From Pampus argenteus (Eukaryota > Chordata > Actinopteri > Scombriformes > Stromateidae), in assembly GCA_036937835.1 (NCBI GenBank), contig CM072878.1, forward strand, positions 13,278,001 through 13,342,000: DNA of 64,000 bases. Direction: 5' to 3'. A program made the translations under genes and the position numbers. The notes beneath the pieces were generated by a model. The model was not told where the DNA came from. It saw only the letters and a list, made by a program, of their open reading frames with translations, and ran no database searches. Shown in pieces: positions 47,741-60,431 of the stretch (its first letter is position 1; every line of letters starts with the position of its first letter).

Positions 47741-49455
47741 AAATGCCTGTGCTTAGCACAGGGAGGTGTAGAAATGTGCACACCACTCAAATATTTCCTT
47801 TAAAACAACCTGCACATGGACATGTTACATTATCATGCATCATTATTATTGTTAATCTGATACCTCATTGATCCTTGTTTGAAATCTCTCTTCCTGTCTG
47901 GCCCTGTCCACATGCAGATCAGATTTAGTGTCAGTTACAAACCAGCTTCTGTTGCTGGTAGGTTATTAAGCGTCTTTCTCCAGACTTCCGTACTGCAGAT
48001 CCTTACAGAAGCAAAGCCTCAAATTGAAGAGCCCTCTCAGTCTATGTAGGGAGCAGTATTTCTGTAATCACAGCAGAGCTCCTGTACGCAGAGTAAAATG
48101 AAGCAAGGCTAAAAGAATATCAACAGGAGGGCTGACCAGACTTGGTTTGATAGAGGCGATCTTGCATTAATTTATCTCTACATTATCTTCTCTTTTCAAT
48201 AGCGATCGGCAAGTGTCCCTGTAAACTAAAACTGTACTTGTTTCCCTCTTCATACCCATGAAAAACATTCACTGTATAACATGCAGAAACAAAAAATCTA
48301 CAGCCACAAAGACAGCAAACACACCAGTATCTTTCTGTACATGCTGAACTCCTGCTTCCTTCTCAATGGATTCAGCAGAGCAATACAATGCAGTGCACTA
48401 CTGAGTCAGTGAGCCAAGTGATGAAAGCAGCAACAAAACAAAACATAAAAGACTGATTTTACTGCTGGGAAAAAGCATCACCTGTCCAACTGGCTTCCTG
48501 TCCTCACAAAACTAACACACTTGACTGACTACTACAGACTCTCTTTAGGCATTTGTCTTGTTTTGATAACATTTTTACAGAAATAGACCAAAGATAGAAA
48601 AGCCAGATTTTCCTGAAGGTTGGAACGTGACTGTTTATCAAACAGGCCAGCTCTGCCTGATGCAGGTGGATCAAAAAACATTCACCCAATCAGAACTTGC
48701 CGGCTTCCTTTTTATCTTGCTCACATATTGTCACACATCTTCCTCAGATACCTGCATGAACCACATGAAGGAGCACTTGGAAACTACTTGAAAGGAAATG
48801 TGAACACGTGAAAGGCATTCCTGATACTGTACTGCACAACGTCATCTGGCAGACAGGCGGTGCCACGTGGGTAACAAAATTAAAAAAAAGTGGCAGAAAA
48901 ACACTCAAGTTGAGGTCATTGGTAATAGAGACACTCCTGTCATAGCTGACAAGAACTCCATAATAAATTGCTTAGGTCATTATCTGTCCCATAGGCCCTA
49001 TATTATTAACAGTAAAGCACATGCGCGCATGTGCATACAGATACATGTTGGTGCATATAATGCTGCAATTTTAGTGATGGGGTGAAATCTGGTTGAGTAG
49101 CTTAAAAAAAATACGAGGACATAAACGGAAGATTTAGGAATCCGTCTCTATTTGTGCTAATACACAGAGCGTCTCCATATTCATGAGATGAACAGGGTTA
49201 TTATGAAGGAGAGGGCAACGTCAGAGTAAGAAGGCGGTAAGGGAATTATAAATCTTTTTACGTTTTTTTGCTTCTGTTTTGTGTACAGCATAAGACTCCT
49301 GTTCCTGTGTGTCTGGCCTGAAATATATACTGTAGACAATGGAGTGTAAAGTGATTTATATTCATAATGAATCAAATAACTACATGTTATATGAAAGAGA
49401 TCACTCACTGATGGACCAAAGATTGTTTTACGGCACACAAATTTACTGTAATGAT

Positions 49456-49739
49456 TAGTGATGCTCCGATCACCATTTTTTGGGCCGATCACCAAAAAAC
49501 TTGATCTGCCGATTGCCAATCACTGCCGATCAAAGAATGAATTTAAAATTTTAAATAATTAACTATAAAAAACAGTCAAAATCTTCAAATGTACAGAATG
49601 CCCCTATTTGAAACGTCGCTAATAATGTATGTCACGTGATCGGCTTCCTGATCGGCATGTTTTTCCGATCGCCGATCAGGCTATTTTTAGACAATATCGG
49701 CCGATCATGATCGTCAGCCGATCAATCGGAGCAACACTA
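49456..49739. mobile_element. hAT-type MITE with 8-bp target-site duplication
   Basis: A 284-bp element starting TAGTGATGCTCCGATC and ending GATCAATCGGAGCAACACTA; the ends are imperfect inverted repeats. It is flanked on both sides by GTAATGAT (49448-49455 and 49740-49747), an 8-bp duplication diagnostic of hAT transposition. The CCGATC/GATCGG hexamer recurs about nine times inside, concentrated toward both ends, as expected for transposase-binding subterminal repeats. It has no coding capacity, so it must have moved using an autonomous relative elsewhere. Confidence 0.92.
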
Positions 49740-50153
49740 GTAATGATTCAGTCTCAACCTGAGCATTCATTCAACACAAATTAATTTGTGCTAGGTAATC
49801 GTTGAAGGTCGACCACTAGCTAAATGTCAACAGTATTGTTTTAACTAAAAAATATAGGCCTTGTGATGGTATACCAAAAATATACCATAAATATTAGTAA
49901 TATTAGTAATAACTAACGAAAAATTAGTAAAGTAATGTGACAGGAATGACTGAGCAAAGAACAAATCCTTACAAACATGTTTAAAAACAGTAAGGCAGCA
50001 TTTCCACTTTGTTACTGTACATCACCGACTGTAGGTTCATTAAACTTGCCTTGGACAGCTCTTTCTGTTTCTCTCCTCCAGAGGCCAACATACTGACAGC
50101 GCCAGGCTGATTACACAACAGCCTTCTGCAGACATGTTGCCAACACTGTTGTT

Positions 50154-50172
50154 AAAAAAAAAAAAAAAAAAA
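50154..50172. repeat. poly(A) tract
   Basis: A run of 19 A on the + strand; adjacent sequence shows no recognisable SINE or LINE. Confidence 0.85.
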
Positions 50173-53100
50173 CCCCAAAGGTGTCAACTGTAGGAGAGTA
50201 AGAGCCAGGATGGCTTTTTAAAGATTCTACAGGAAACAACTTTCAAGTTCTAAATCTCTTAAAATGTTCCCTTGGGTGAAACAAGCAAGAACATAATGAG
50301 ACTTGTGAAATAAAAGGAGGCATAACATGAAAAATCAAGAGTTGTGTAAAGGATGGAGGTGTTCATTGCACAGGGTGAATAATACATTCAATTAATAAAC
50401 AAGAGCTGTCAGATCTGACAGGCCAGACAAGGCTGACTACTGACATTAAAGACTATACTAAGTTTGTTTAATCATTTTATTAAAAACTGCAGAAGTAAGT
50501 AATACAGCGCTCTAACAGAAATGGAAGGTAATTTCAAACAGCATCGAATGAGGTTTTTGTTGTTATTCTTGTATCTAATTAAACACTTAAGCACCAAAAT
50601 AATGCCCTTAACAAGATTATTATTATTATTCTCATATCATTACAGTGGAGTGAAAGCCGAAACCTGATTTGTGCTGCTAAGATTGGGAGCCTAAGGTTTC
50701 GTAATGATCGTGTAATGATGTGTAATTTGCACTAAATCTTGTCATCGCCTGTTAAGAACGTAGATCTCAGTTGCTGGTGGAGCAGCACAGTTATGTTTAC
50801 TTCTTTTACAGGGCTGTAGTTTGTTGTCCTCACTATCTGCAGACCTGCTTGTGAAGCCTTTTGTAGTCGTAGCACACTGCCATTCATTCTCATTCTAGAC
50901 AGAGCCAAGAGGCTAACCTAACAAGCACACTCCCACAGGAACACATCTGTTGTCAGATTGGTTAAGCTCTGGCCATGAGTTATCAATCAAAGTGGGGAAT
51001 TACATTACATACTGAAATTCATTCATCACTTACATCAGATGATTAAATGAGTTACCATAACAGATGTAGGCAGGAGTGATGGAGAGGCACCGAAAGACAA
51101 ACGAAATGTTGAAGAGAGGTCGTTTCAAACACCACGAGGCAAACAGAAGCAACCGTGTGAGCAGTGAAACTGAGAAAAATGAGTTTGTTGTTCATCTGCT
51201 GCTGTGACAAAAGCACGCCTGGCATCGAATTTGGCTGCATTTCTCTCGTCAAGATTATAATTTAGTATTCTTATGATATTAAATCTGAGCAGTATTATAT
51301 ATATTTGACTTTTTCAACACACCTGAATGTATAAAAGTTGCTGATTGCTGCCTTTCCCAGCACAGAAAGACTTTTGATCCTGACATGTGTGATGGGAAAA
51401 CTGGGCTGTAGAGGTAGCATGCACCAGGTGATTAAAACTTAAAGCACCAGTTGATTCCTTGGAAACTAAACCACAGACAGAGAGACCTCAGAGAGAGAGA
51501 GGCAGACATTAAACAGAAGAGCATAAACTGGGGTGAACTTTGGTGAAACAGAGACAATAAATGGCCTTGATAGCCTCAGAACAAATCCAGACTGCTAGAA
51601 GCAAAACATGAAGTTAATACACCTCTCCTGTAGCACATTGGGGTGTTTTGGCCCTTGGAAAAGAAGCTGGGTTTATATGATTAGTTTCTCCTATCTGCTA
51701 CCTGGAGGAGAGGGTAGGACAAGGACAGCTACAGAAGTATAACAGGGACAGTTACGCTGACACTGACAGTTTAATTGGAATACAACTGCCAGAACTTTCA
51801 CTTTAATTAAAAGAGCAGAAGGCAAACAATTACCTCCATAAAACAGAATCAGAAATAGAAGGGATCGATCAAAACAGACAGTCATTAGCTGAGACAAGTA
51901 TGACAGTGGCTGCAGAGTGGTCGCCTTGGCAACAGGTGAGCTGTATCACAAAACTGTCTGCTGTTACGATAGCTTCATACACAGATTTCACACACATTTG
52001 TCCAACACATATATATATAGTTAAAGGTTGCACAAGTGACAGACGTGGCACAAGCAGGGGAGATTACAAGTTGTCGAGTCAAACATGGCACAGCTCTGTG
52101 TTACGATGCAGGCAGCTGCGTGTCATACTACAAACTGCTCTCTGTCAACTGGCATCGGAGAAAATACAAATGGAGTATCAGAGGATAAGAGGTAGGTGGA
52201 GGATTTTCCTCCAGCTGCCTTGCAGGTAATGGCTTTTGAAAAGGTTCAAGAATCAAAATTAAATACTCCGCTTTTAACTTCAAAACATATTTTTCAAATC
52301 ATTCTTTTTTGTGTTACAAAAAAAACCAAACTGATCTAAGAGGACAGTTAGATCAAAAAAATACACGTTGAAACTACAAAGCCGCTGCCTGCACTTGAAG
52401 TAGAGTGAAAACTGTGACACGGATCAAAGATGAAATCCCATATCTAGCATGCCAGTCTGTTTAGGAGGGTTTTGTCATGCCTGTTGTGAGTCCCTAGTGG
52501 GGTGTTAGAGTAATTACTTGTTTCACCAGTCCCCAGAGGGTATCATAAAGTGGGCTGTGGAGGAACTTGGTTTAAAAAAAAAAAAAAAATACTGCTATAC
52601 AGCATCTCCACCTTCTGCCTCTTATTTCCCAACATCCTCTGCTGCCTGCTTGTTAGTCTCCATCACAGAAGAGAGGGATAGAAAATGGTACTACCTGACA
52701 GACTAAACTCTACCTTTGCTCTTTGTTATGTAGTGTCAGAATATCAGTCGCAGAAAATAGAAATGTTATTATAACCATTGTTTGTTAAGAGTCATCATGA
52801 GAAATATGAAAAGAGTCAATGCATGTTTCACAGTTTTTGTTTATGGAAAGGGTTCACGCTATTGTAAACCCTGTATGAATATTTAATTGCACACAGTTTT
52901 GTGATCCTTGAGGACACATTTTTGTATCTCTACATTTTTTCCTTAGTAGCGCAAATAAATAAAACAAAAAAAAAGAGAGAAAAAGGTTTTGTTTTTCAAG
53001 TTTGAAGTATTTTGTTGCTGCAAGGATCCACGCGGCAGCAGATTAGCTTGCTTAGAGGGCATCTGCAACACATTTCCCATGATAAATAATTGCATCTTCT

Positions 53101-56100
53101 GTAACTGGTATTGCTTTTATTCAGTTTCACTTATAGTGTTGTTGTGCTGTGATAATGGTATGCTGCACTTTCTGTATTCATTATTCAGTGTCCTTGTGCT
53201 TCTGAAATGCCTTAAGATGCTGATTATACCTTGACCTAAATGACTCAAATAAATACACAGTCTGCTCTTCCATCACTTCTTCCTCTTCTGTGTATTATTA
53301 CTGACTGGTTGTCCTGTACACCACATTAGTCCAGACACTAATGGTCACACAGTAATGTATGCCACATTGCAGAGCGTATGCCTCCATTTAGATGCAAGTT
53401 TTTTGCCATCCACTGATCACACCTCCATTGATCTTGGTACACAGGCGTAAAGGGTATCAGCTGATTCTTTGAATGCTTAAAAGTAACACTGTGTTTTCCA
53501 TCTCTCCCCTGCCATGTCTGTTTTCCTCTCTCTGGTGCTGTATGTGTCTCATTTGGGGTTGGGTGTGTAGAGAGATGAAGGGGCGGGGCAGCCATACAGA
53601 TGGATGCGTGGGTTTTTTTGTGGTAATATACTGTAGGTGAGCAGGGAAGAGCCGCCAGTTGGCACGAAAGAGGAGGAGGAGATGACGAGTTAGACGTTAA
53701 CAAGCTGTCACTGCCAATACAACACAGCGCCCACTGCAGCAACAAGAACAACAAAGACAGCCCCCTGACAAGCTTGGTGTTATAAACAACAACCAAACAG
53801 GCGTACGCTCTGTTCCACCCACAGAGAAGTACAAACTACAGGTCAGGCCAAGACCAGTTAAATGAAAATGAATGTGGTGAGAGGAAAATGAAACCCAAGC
53901 CTGTGCAACAAATAACAGTTTCAGATGGTCAAAGTTAGATAAAGAGCAGCAACACTTTTTTTGTTCCCCTTTCAGGCTAACCTTGATCCCTCAGCTCACT
54001 CAGAAGTGGCTTACTGCGGCAGCCCGGGGATTGAAAATGTTGCTGCCACCGCGACAAAACAACAAAACTTTTCTTCAACGGCAGCAGTCAAAATTTATTT
54101 CAATATATCCTGTTGCAATTTAGTTTAGTTTGCAGCATTTAAAACACGTCTTCCTTTTCTCTTGGTTCTAATAACTTACAGGAAACCAATTAGAAACGTT
54201 CAAACACGAGGAAAGCTTTGATCGAATGCACTACCTGACTCCATATTCTTAAATGACATTTTTTAATTTCTGAATGAACACCATCTCTCCAGCAAACTTC
54301 CTGCTAGTGTATTTTTAGTGTTACTGTATATGCTATCAGGGGATCGATAGCTGCAGGGCTTTGATGCAGACATGCTAACATTTCCCAGTTCCTGATACTC
54401 AGAGCACCAAGTAACATTTAACCAAATAAAAGTGGCATTTAAGATGAATCCTGAGGGCAATCTGATTGGATTTGTTCTTCCAGTCTTCAGGCTTCATGCT
54501 GCCAATCACATCCACAGGAAAGTTGCCTCTCTGGATACACACATAGACTGTGTATCACACCTCTGGAGCTAAATGCTTTACATGCAGAGGCATAGCTCTT
54601 TAAGAAGTGAGACTAGCATGTGATATAAATAGAGACATCAAGAAATATCTCTATTTTAGGGATTGTTCCTTCCTATTTTGCTTGCCACCTGCTGGCTGAA
54701 TAAAACTGAAATCTAACAATTGCAAGTGTTCTGCCCCAGAGCACTTGGCAGAGCAGCCCATGGATAATCCAGTAAGCACTAGTACTGACTCACAACTAGC
54801 TGAGAGACAGAGAGAGATGAAGATTGACAGAGAAGGAGACGGAGAGACAAAGGCAGCCACTGGAAGAGTGAGGCTAAGTGTAGATGTGGATGAAACTTAA
54901 AGAGCCACAGATTAGAATAGGTACTGAGAGAGGAGACAAATTTATAAATTGCAGAGAGTGCTGACAGCTAGGTGAAAACTGGAGTAAAAACAGGAAGAAG
55001 TGGGCCAGAAGGAGGTTTGGACATGGGGAAGCAGAAGAAAGAAAGAAAAGTACGGAAGAAGCAGGCATTGGGGACAGGAGCCAGATGTGAGATGGGAGAG
55101 AGGATGAAACAGGGGTGTGCAAGGTGTCCTCGTAATCCATTTCTCACCCAGAGACTCATTAGTGTTTGTGAGTGGGTGTCTGGTTATAAATAGGTTTTCG
55201 AGCGCGTGTTTGACAGGAGGGAGTCCAGGATTTGACGGTAGGGCATTAATCTCACCAGAGAAAACCCGGAAGACAGATGGATAGACAAACACGGATCTCC
55301 CAAAACCAAGCACATTATTCTACCAGTCAGAAATCCCTAAAATCTCCAATCAGCTTGTTTGACTCTGTCTTGACTCTTGCTCATAAGTACATGGCGCGTT
55401 CACAAAAATGACCTTGATTTGATTGATGCTGCAGAAGCAACCTTATCCTCTAACGTGGCTGTTTAACGTAGCAAAACGTCCTTCCACTCTGTCTTACCGT
55501 ATCCTCTATTTGGCCGGCCTTTTTATTGTCCCTCCTAGAGCTCCTCATGCTTCGTTAGATGCTTTTCAGATATTTCCAGTTCCCAGATAAAAGCTCCATG
55601 TCAATCATGGCATGTTCTCCAACGCCGATCCCTTAAAAATGCAACACTAAAAAAAAAAAAATCTAACCACTCTCATCTCCAGCTGACGTCTAGTTTTATT
55701 CTGTTCCTGACCTGCTGTTCCTCTAACCCTCTGGCTAGTTGGAGCAGATGTGTATAAATGTTTTATTTTCTCCATCTCTAGACTTCAGCTTTGCCCCTCA
55801 CGTCAAAGTCCTTTTCTGATTCTATTATCGAGGCTAACAAATTCATTCCCTGTTTATGAAAGATTGGTAGACATTTGTCTTTTTATGTTGCATAATGTTT
55901 AGCAGATTATAGCAAGAGGAGAGAAAAGCAGCTCCAGTGATAGTGCTAATGTTGACCTCTGACCTTCTTGCAGTGCAGCAGCAAGAGAGGAGAGCTTCCT
56001 GATAGTATCATATTTCTGTTACTATATTAAATGGATATTGAATATCACTACAGTGCAATATTCAGTTATCATTTAACGCTCATGATGACCCTATTTGTTA

Positions 56101-57459
56101 TGTCAGTGAGAATGTTGTGCATTAGAAAGCATGCAAGTGAGGCAGCGGAGGTAAAACTATTCTTCAAAATGACTGCTATTGCTGATAGACTCTAAATATA
56201 GTCTGAACACTTGCGGTGAGAACACAGGGAACCGTGCCAGAGGTTCACTATTCATGTCATATCGATGTGAGTGGGCAGAAAAAAGAAAATATATCACAAG
56301 GAAACACCACTTTGAGTGTCAGATAGAAGTTAGTAATCCTGCCACGGCCCTAAATCACCTCTTCCCTCTTCACAACCAATTTCACCCGCACATCTCACTT
56401 TTATTCTCTTAACGATGCAGATTCAGAGTTTGAAGTTCATATTGTGCATGGAGAAAAGTGAGGCTGAACAAAACTGCATCTTTTAAAGTTCAATGGTCAT
56501 TTTCAAATATTTTCTGTAGACTATAGACCAACTATAAATCAAAAATAGCTTTTCAGTCTGCATTTAAGACAAACGTAGGTGGGAAGGTAGTAGAAAAGTC
56601 AGCCAGCCACACAAGCTTCCTCAGTCACACACACCAACACACATACTGTCAATGATAAATCACAGCGAACACGCCGCTACTCCACAGAAGTTGTAAGAAA
56701 TACCAACACAAACACAAGTGTCTGCTGCTCACATTTAATTTCCCACTTCTTATTCTCTAGCTGTCTTGCATTCTGTAAACTCATTCGTGTGGGTGTGTTG
56801 AGAAGAGGTTGATGAGGAAAGTTATTTATGCAGAAAGTTCACCTTGTTTTAATCTCTGAAGCTGGTGCTTTGCTAAAAGCAAAGTTGTGCACCTGCAACT
56901 ATGTGTGTTAGATGGTCCAAGTCTGTGAACCCTGCATCCTCCTGGCATTGATCCTAAATGCACGCACAGGCACACACACACACACACATCGACTCCCTTT
57001 TCAGTGATGGTATCGAACTGAGGGCATGATGAATAAATAATGGTTTAAACTCTGGAGGTTCACTTGACTAATTAACAGGGGAAAAGATTCATCTTAAGAA
57101 GCAACAATACATGAGAGCAAAAGAAAGCCAAAAGAAGTAGTAAATCAAGCATCACTGCACAGGCTTCATACACACTCACACATCCTCATTTGCAATTCTG
57201 TGAAAGAAAAGACAAAAGAGGCGAGGAGAAGTGTTGGCCTCCATTGACTCAAAACCCTTTGGGCTAATGAGAACAACACAAAGGCACCCTAAAACACTAA
57301 TACCCAAACCCATTACTATCATATCACTGTGTCTGAGTGTGAGGGCATTGTGTCAGCTCATCAGTCTTCTTCATCCAAGGTTATCATGAAGGAATATCTA
57401 GCAAGAGAAATCCCAGTAGCTCTTTGTGTCCTTGTCTCTCTGTGAGCACTCTGGTCACC

Positions 57460-57500
57460 CACCCACACACACACACACACACCCACACACACACACACAG
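57460..57500. repeat. interrupted CA microsatellite
   Basis: Two CA runs broken by a CCCACA interruption. Confidence 0.9.
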
Positions 57501-58304
57501 ATACATGCTGTCACTGAGGTCATAAGAGTGGTATAATTATGAAGAATAACCAGTGTAACTGGCCCAGCTGTCCTGGTAACATCTTCCAACCATTTCCATC
57601 AGATCATACACTGTCACCAAATATAAGCAGACAGCAGAGGGAAATTAAAATGAGGCATAGTTGGAATAGGGAGTGGCAACACTGACTGCCTGATTGACTG
57701 ACTCAACGCATTTACCTCTATGCTGACATCTCCTTGGAAAAAAAGGTGTGTTCGATATACAAACTGGGATAGCAGGCGTCCTCACAGAGAATGTAAGCGT
57801 TAAATCCGCCTCAACAGCAACAAAAACATTTTTGCTCTCGCAAACATGCAAAATATGAATCAGCTTGGCAGCAGAAGAAGCAACAATAGATATCAAATGG
57901 ACTAAAACTGACTGACTACAAATGACTTAAAATGTCCCAAAGGGTGCCGGGGAACAAGCTGATCATGCGGCAGTAGCTTGAGTCATGGAGAAGCCACCAA
58001 GCTCCGCACAGCCTTTAAACATACAGGAGGCAGGCAGAAGCAGACAGCACAACAATGTGACTTTCATGACAACCACCACAAACACACTGTCACATATAAA
58101 CACGTCCAGAGAGTCCCTGAATGCAGCAGGTTATCAAGATTAAATAGCAGAATCATCCAGGCAAATGCATCAACTAAACAGATGCCCTAAAAACAAAGTG
58201 AGAAGGGGAAAGGAGGATGGAAAATTGAGTGAACAGACAAAAACAAATGGGACAGGGACACAAAAAAGTAGGAGAGGGGAGAAGGGACCATTTCAAGTGC
58301 CCAC

Positions 58305-58329
58305 CTGAGGGTTTCCCAGCATTCTCCAT
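58305..58329 (-). CDS. speculative srcin1 first coding exon (MENAGKPS)
   Basis: On the - strand an ATG at 58329 opens MENAGKPS and reaches a CAG-GTGGGC donor in phase 1, exactly the phase required by the 30-nt or 350-nt exon. Two earlier ATGs upstream are out of frame and stop at once. The spacing resembles the short phase-1 first exon MGNAPSQ of human p140Cap, but the sequence is not the same. Chance occurrence is quite possible. Confidence 0.22.
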
Positions 58330-58554
58330 CCGCGCTCCTTTCAGCCCTCTATCCCTCACTCTTTTTTCGTCTAGCTCATGCCATCCCTCCACTTATCTCC
58401 TTATTCATTCCCAGCCGTCGCCCACCTCACTGGGACACTGGCTTAGGCGGAATATTGTGTAAAAAAATATATATGAAAGAGAGGAACGACGGGGAGGGGA
58501 AAAAATTATTTAAAAATATGTGGGAAGGAGGACGAGTGCGGGAAGGAAGACAGG

Positions 58555-58692
58555 GAGAGAGAGAGAGAGAAGTGAGGCTGCCAGTTCTGAACATTGTCTC
58601 TTTTCTCTCTGTCTGATTGTGTGTCCCTGGCTGTCCGTCTTGCTTGCTCGCTCCTCTCTCTCTCTCTCTCTCTCACTCACTCTCTCTCTCCA
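58555..58692. repeat. GA run and CT-rich microsatellite
   Basis: A short GA run (58555-58571) and, 75 bp further on, a TC run interrupted by CACTCACTC (58651-58690). Confidence 0.85.
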
Positions 58693-59590
58693 TTTTCCTC
58701 ATTATGTCTATCTGAGTGGTTTGCCAGGCTAGAAGGGCAGCAGGAGAAAACATGGCTGGCTGTTGCCCTAAAAACACCTCACCGACTGGCCACTTCCTGT
58801 TGGCCAGTGACTGTGGACCCGTGTATACTGGTTGTGTGCTTTGGACCATGGATGGATCAGTAGTCTGTGTGTATGTGTGTGTATGACTGTCCTGTCAGCC
58901 ATCCAGAGCAGCAGATTACTGACGCTCCACTGGCACGTCCCACTTCATCCTTCTCTCCTGTCACCCCGGCAACACCTCCGCTCCCCGCCTGCTTCCCCCG
59001 TCCTCAGCTTATCATCCTCCCCACCCCCTTCCCCTCCATCTGCCTCCACTTCTCCCTCCCCATCTCCTTTATTCCTTCCTTCTCTCATCCTCGACGTAAC
59101 CTGAGAAAGAGTCTTTAAATATAATTTCATCCTTCTCCGAAATCTATACCAGCAGATCTAACTCCAGCCCACAGGAATAGTAAAGATCGTCAATCTCTGT
59201 ATCTTGATCCGCTCTAATAAAAAGAGCCCCATCAAAGCAGTGCGTCTACACATACAGCCTCAAGGGTGCTTCCTCGCTCAGATAAAGACAGCCAATCACA
59301 GGCTGGGGAGGCGAGAGGAGCAGTACAGTAATTAACACCAGTGGGCTTGGGCTCACTGTAAGTTCATGTAAACACTCCATGTTAAAACTCAGGAAGCTCA
59401 GGAACCACACTGACCAACAACCAGGGTTGAAATCACAAGCTCCTTAGAGATAGCGCTGGCGTTAAATTAACACGTTAGATTCAGTCTGCATCTGCACCTG
59501 AGAGGCTTTTAGAAAAAGCAGAGAGGTCAAGCCTGCCCTCAAGGTGAAGACCCCTACAGAAACACTGCAGAGACGTATCTCTGCAGAGGA

Positions 59591-59618
<28 letters not shown>
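59591..59618. repeat. GT microsatellite
   Basis: About 14 GT units on the + strand. Confidence 0.95.
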
Positions 59619-59622
<4 letters not shown>

Positions 59623-59939
59623 CTGTGTGCACAACTACAGTCTACAGTTACACTATTATGTATTTATTAGACTTAATATTTTACATTTATTATTTACCAA
59701 TATTTATAATACAGTATAGCAATGTCTGCAAAACCTCAAATTAGTTTAATTGTGTGTTTTCTTTTTGCATTACTTAATAAGTAGGAAAGTAACTTATTAA
59801 ACCTAAAATACATCCAGTGTTATTACTTTGAAAAACTCTTCACAAACCTTTTAATTAATTAGATCTGTGTTACAATTTTAATACAATCACATCACAAATC
59901 AAATGGCCGATGCCTTTGTTTGTTATTTCAAAGTTTAAG

Positions 59940-60025
59940 TTCAGTTTACTTGCAAGGCAAGTTTATTTGTATAGCACATTTCATGCAAAAGAGAAATCCA
60001 TAGTGCTTTACATAATGCTTTCATT
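59940..60025. repeat. short interspersed fish repeat fragment
   Basis: The sequence AAGGCAAGTTTATTTGTATAG followed within 40 bp by TAGTGCTTTACATAA is a pair of motifs I recall as very common in teleost genomes, always in this order. Only this short fragment is visible; the class of the parent element is uncertain. Confidence 0.5.
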
Positions 60026-60204
60026 GTTACACACTCCTTGAGTCTATCAAACATGTTGAAAACATTCATCATTGCACTGCATTGTTAACTTCCATGTTCA
60101 CTAGCTAACATTCTTCATATCATGCATGTGCATCATCCAACTAGGCAACTAGGGTCCAATCATAAAAACATTGGTCTACTGTGCTACTGGTGGTCATTCA
60201 TTTT

Positions 60205-60220
60205 ATATATATATATATAT
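60205..60220. repeat. TA dinucleotide run
   Basis: About eight TA units in AT-rich sequence. Confidence 0.85.
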
Positions 60221-60400
60221 CAATCCAAACTGCCCCTGTTCTGATGTATAATGTAGGTCCCACTGAGTGGTTATAAAAGCTGTCTAAATTTTAAAACTGT
60301 CACATCAGATAAATAGCAAATATAAAAGCGCATTGAAGAAAATGAATTTATTAATTATGTGATTTTAAAAAAATGAGCTGCAGTCTAATCATAGCCTGAG

Positions 60401-60431
60401 GTGTGTGTGTGTGTGTGTCTGTGTGTGTGTG
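60401..60431. repeat. GT microsatellite with one interruption
   Basis: GT units on the + strand broken once by a TCT. Confidence 0.9.

Noticed and set aside
53061..53096. - strand ATG opening MGNVLQMPSKQ, similar in look to the human MGNAPSQ start
   Set aside because: No GT donor follows at the needed position; the frame runs on into sequence with no homology.
58832..59130. Overlapping Ser/Pro-rich frames on both strands near 59 kb
   Set aside because: Low-complexity CT-rich DNA opens several frames at once; none shows family similarity.
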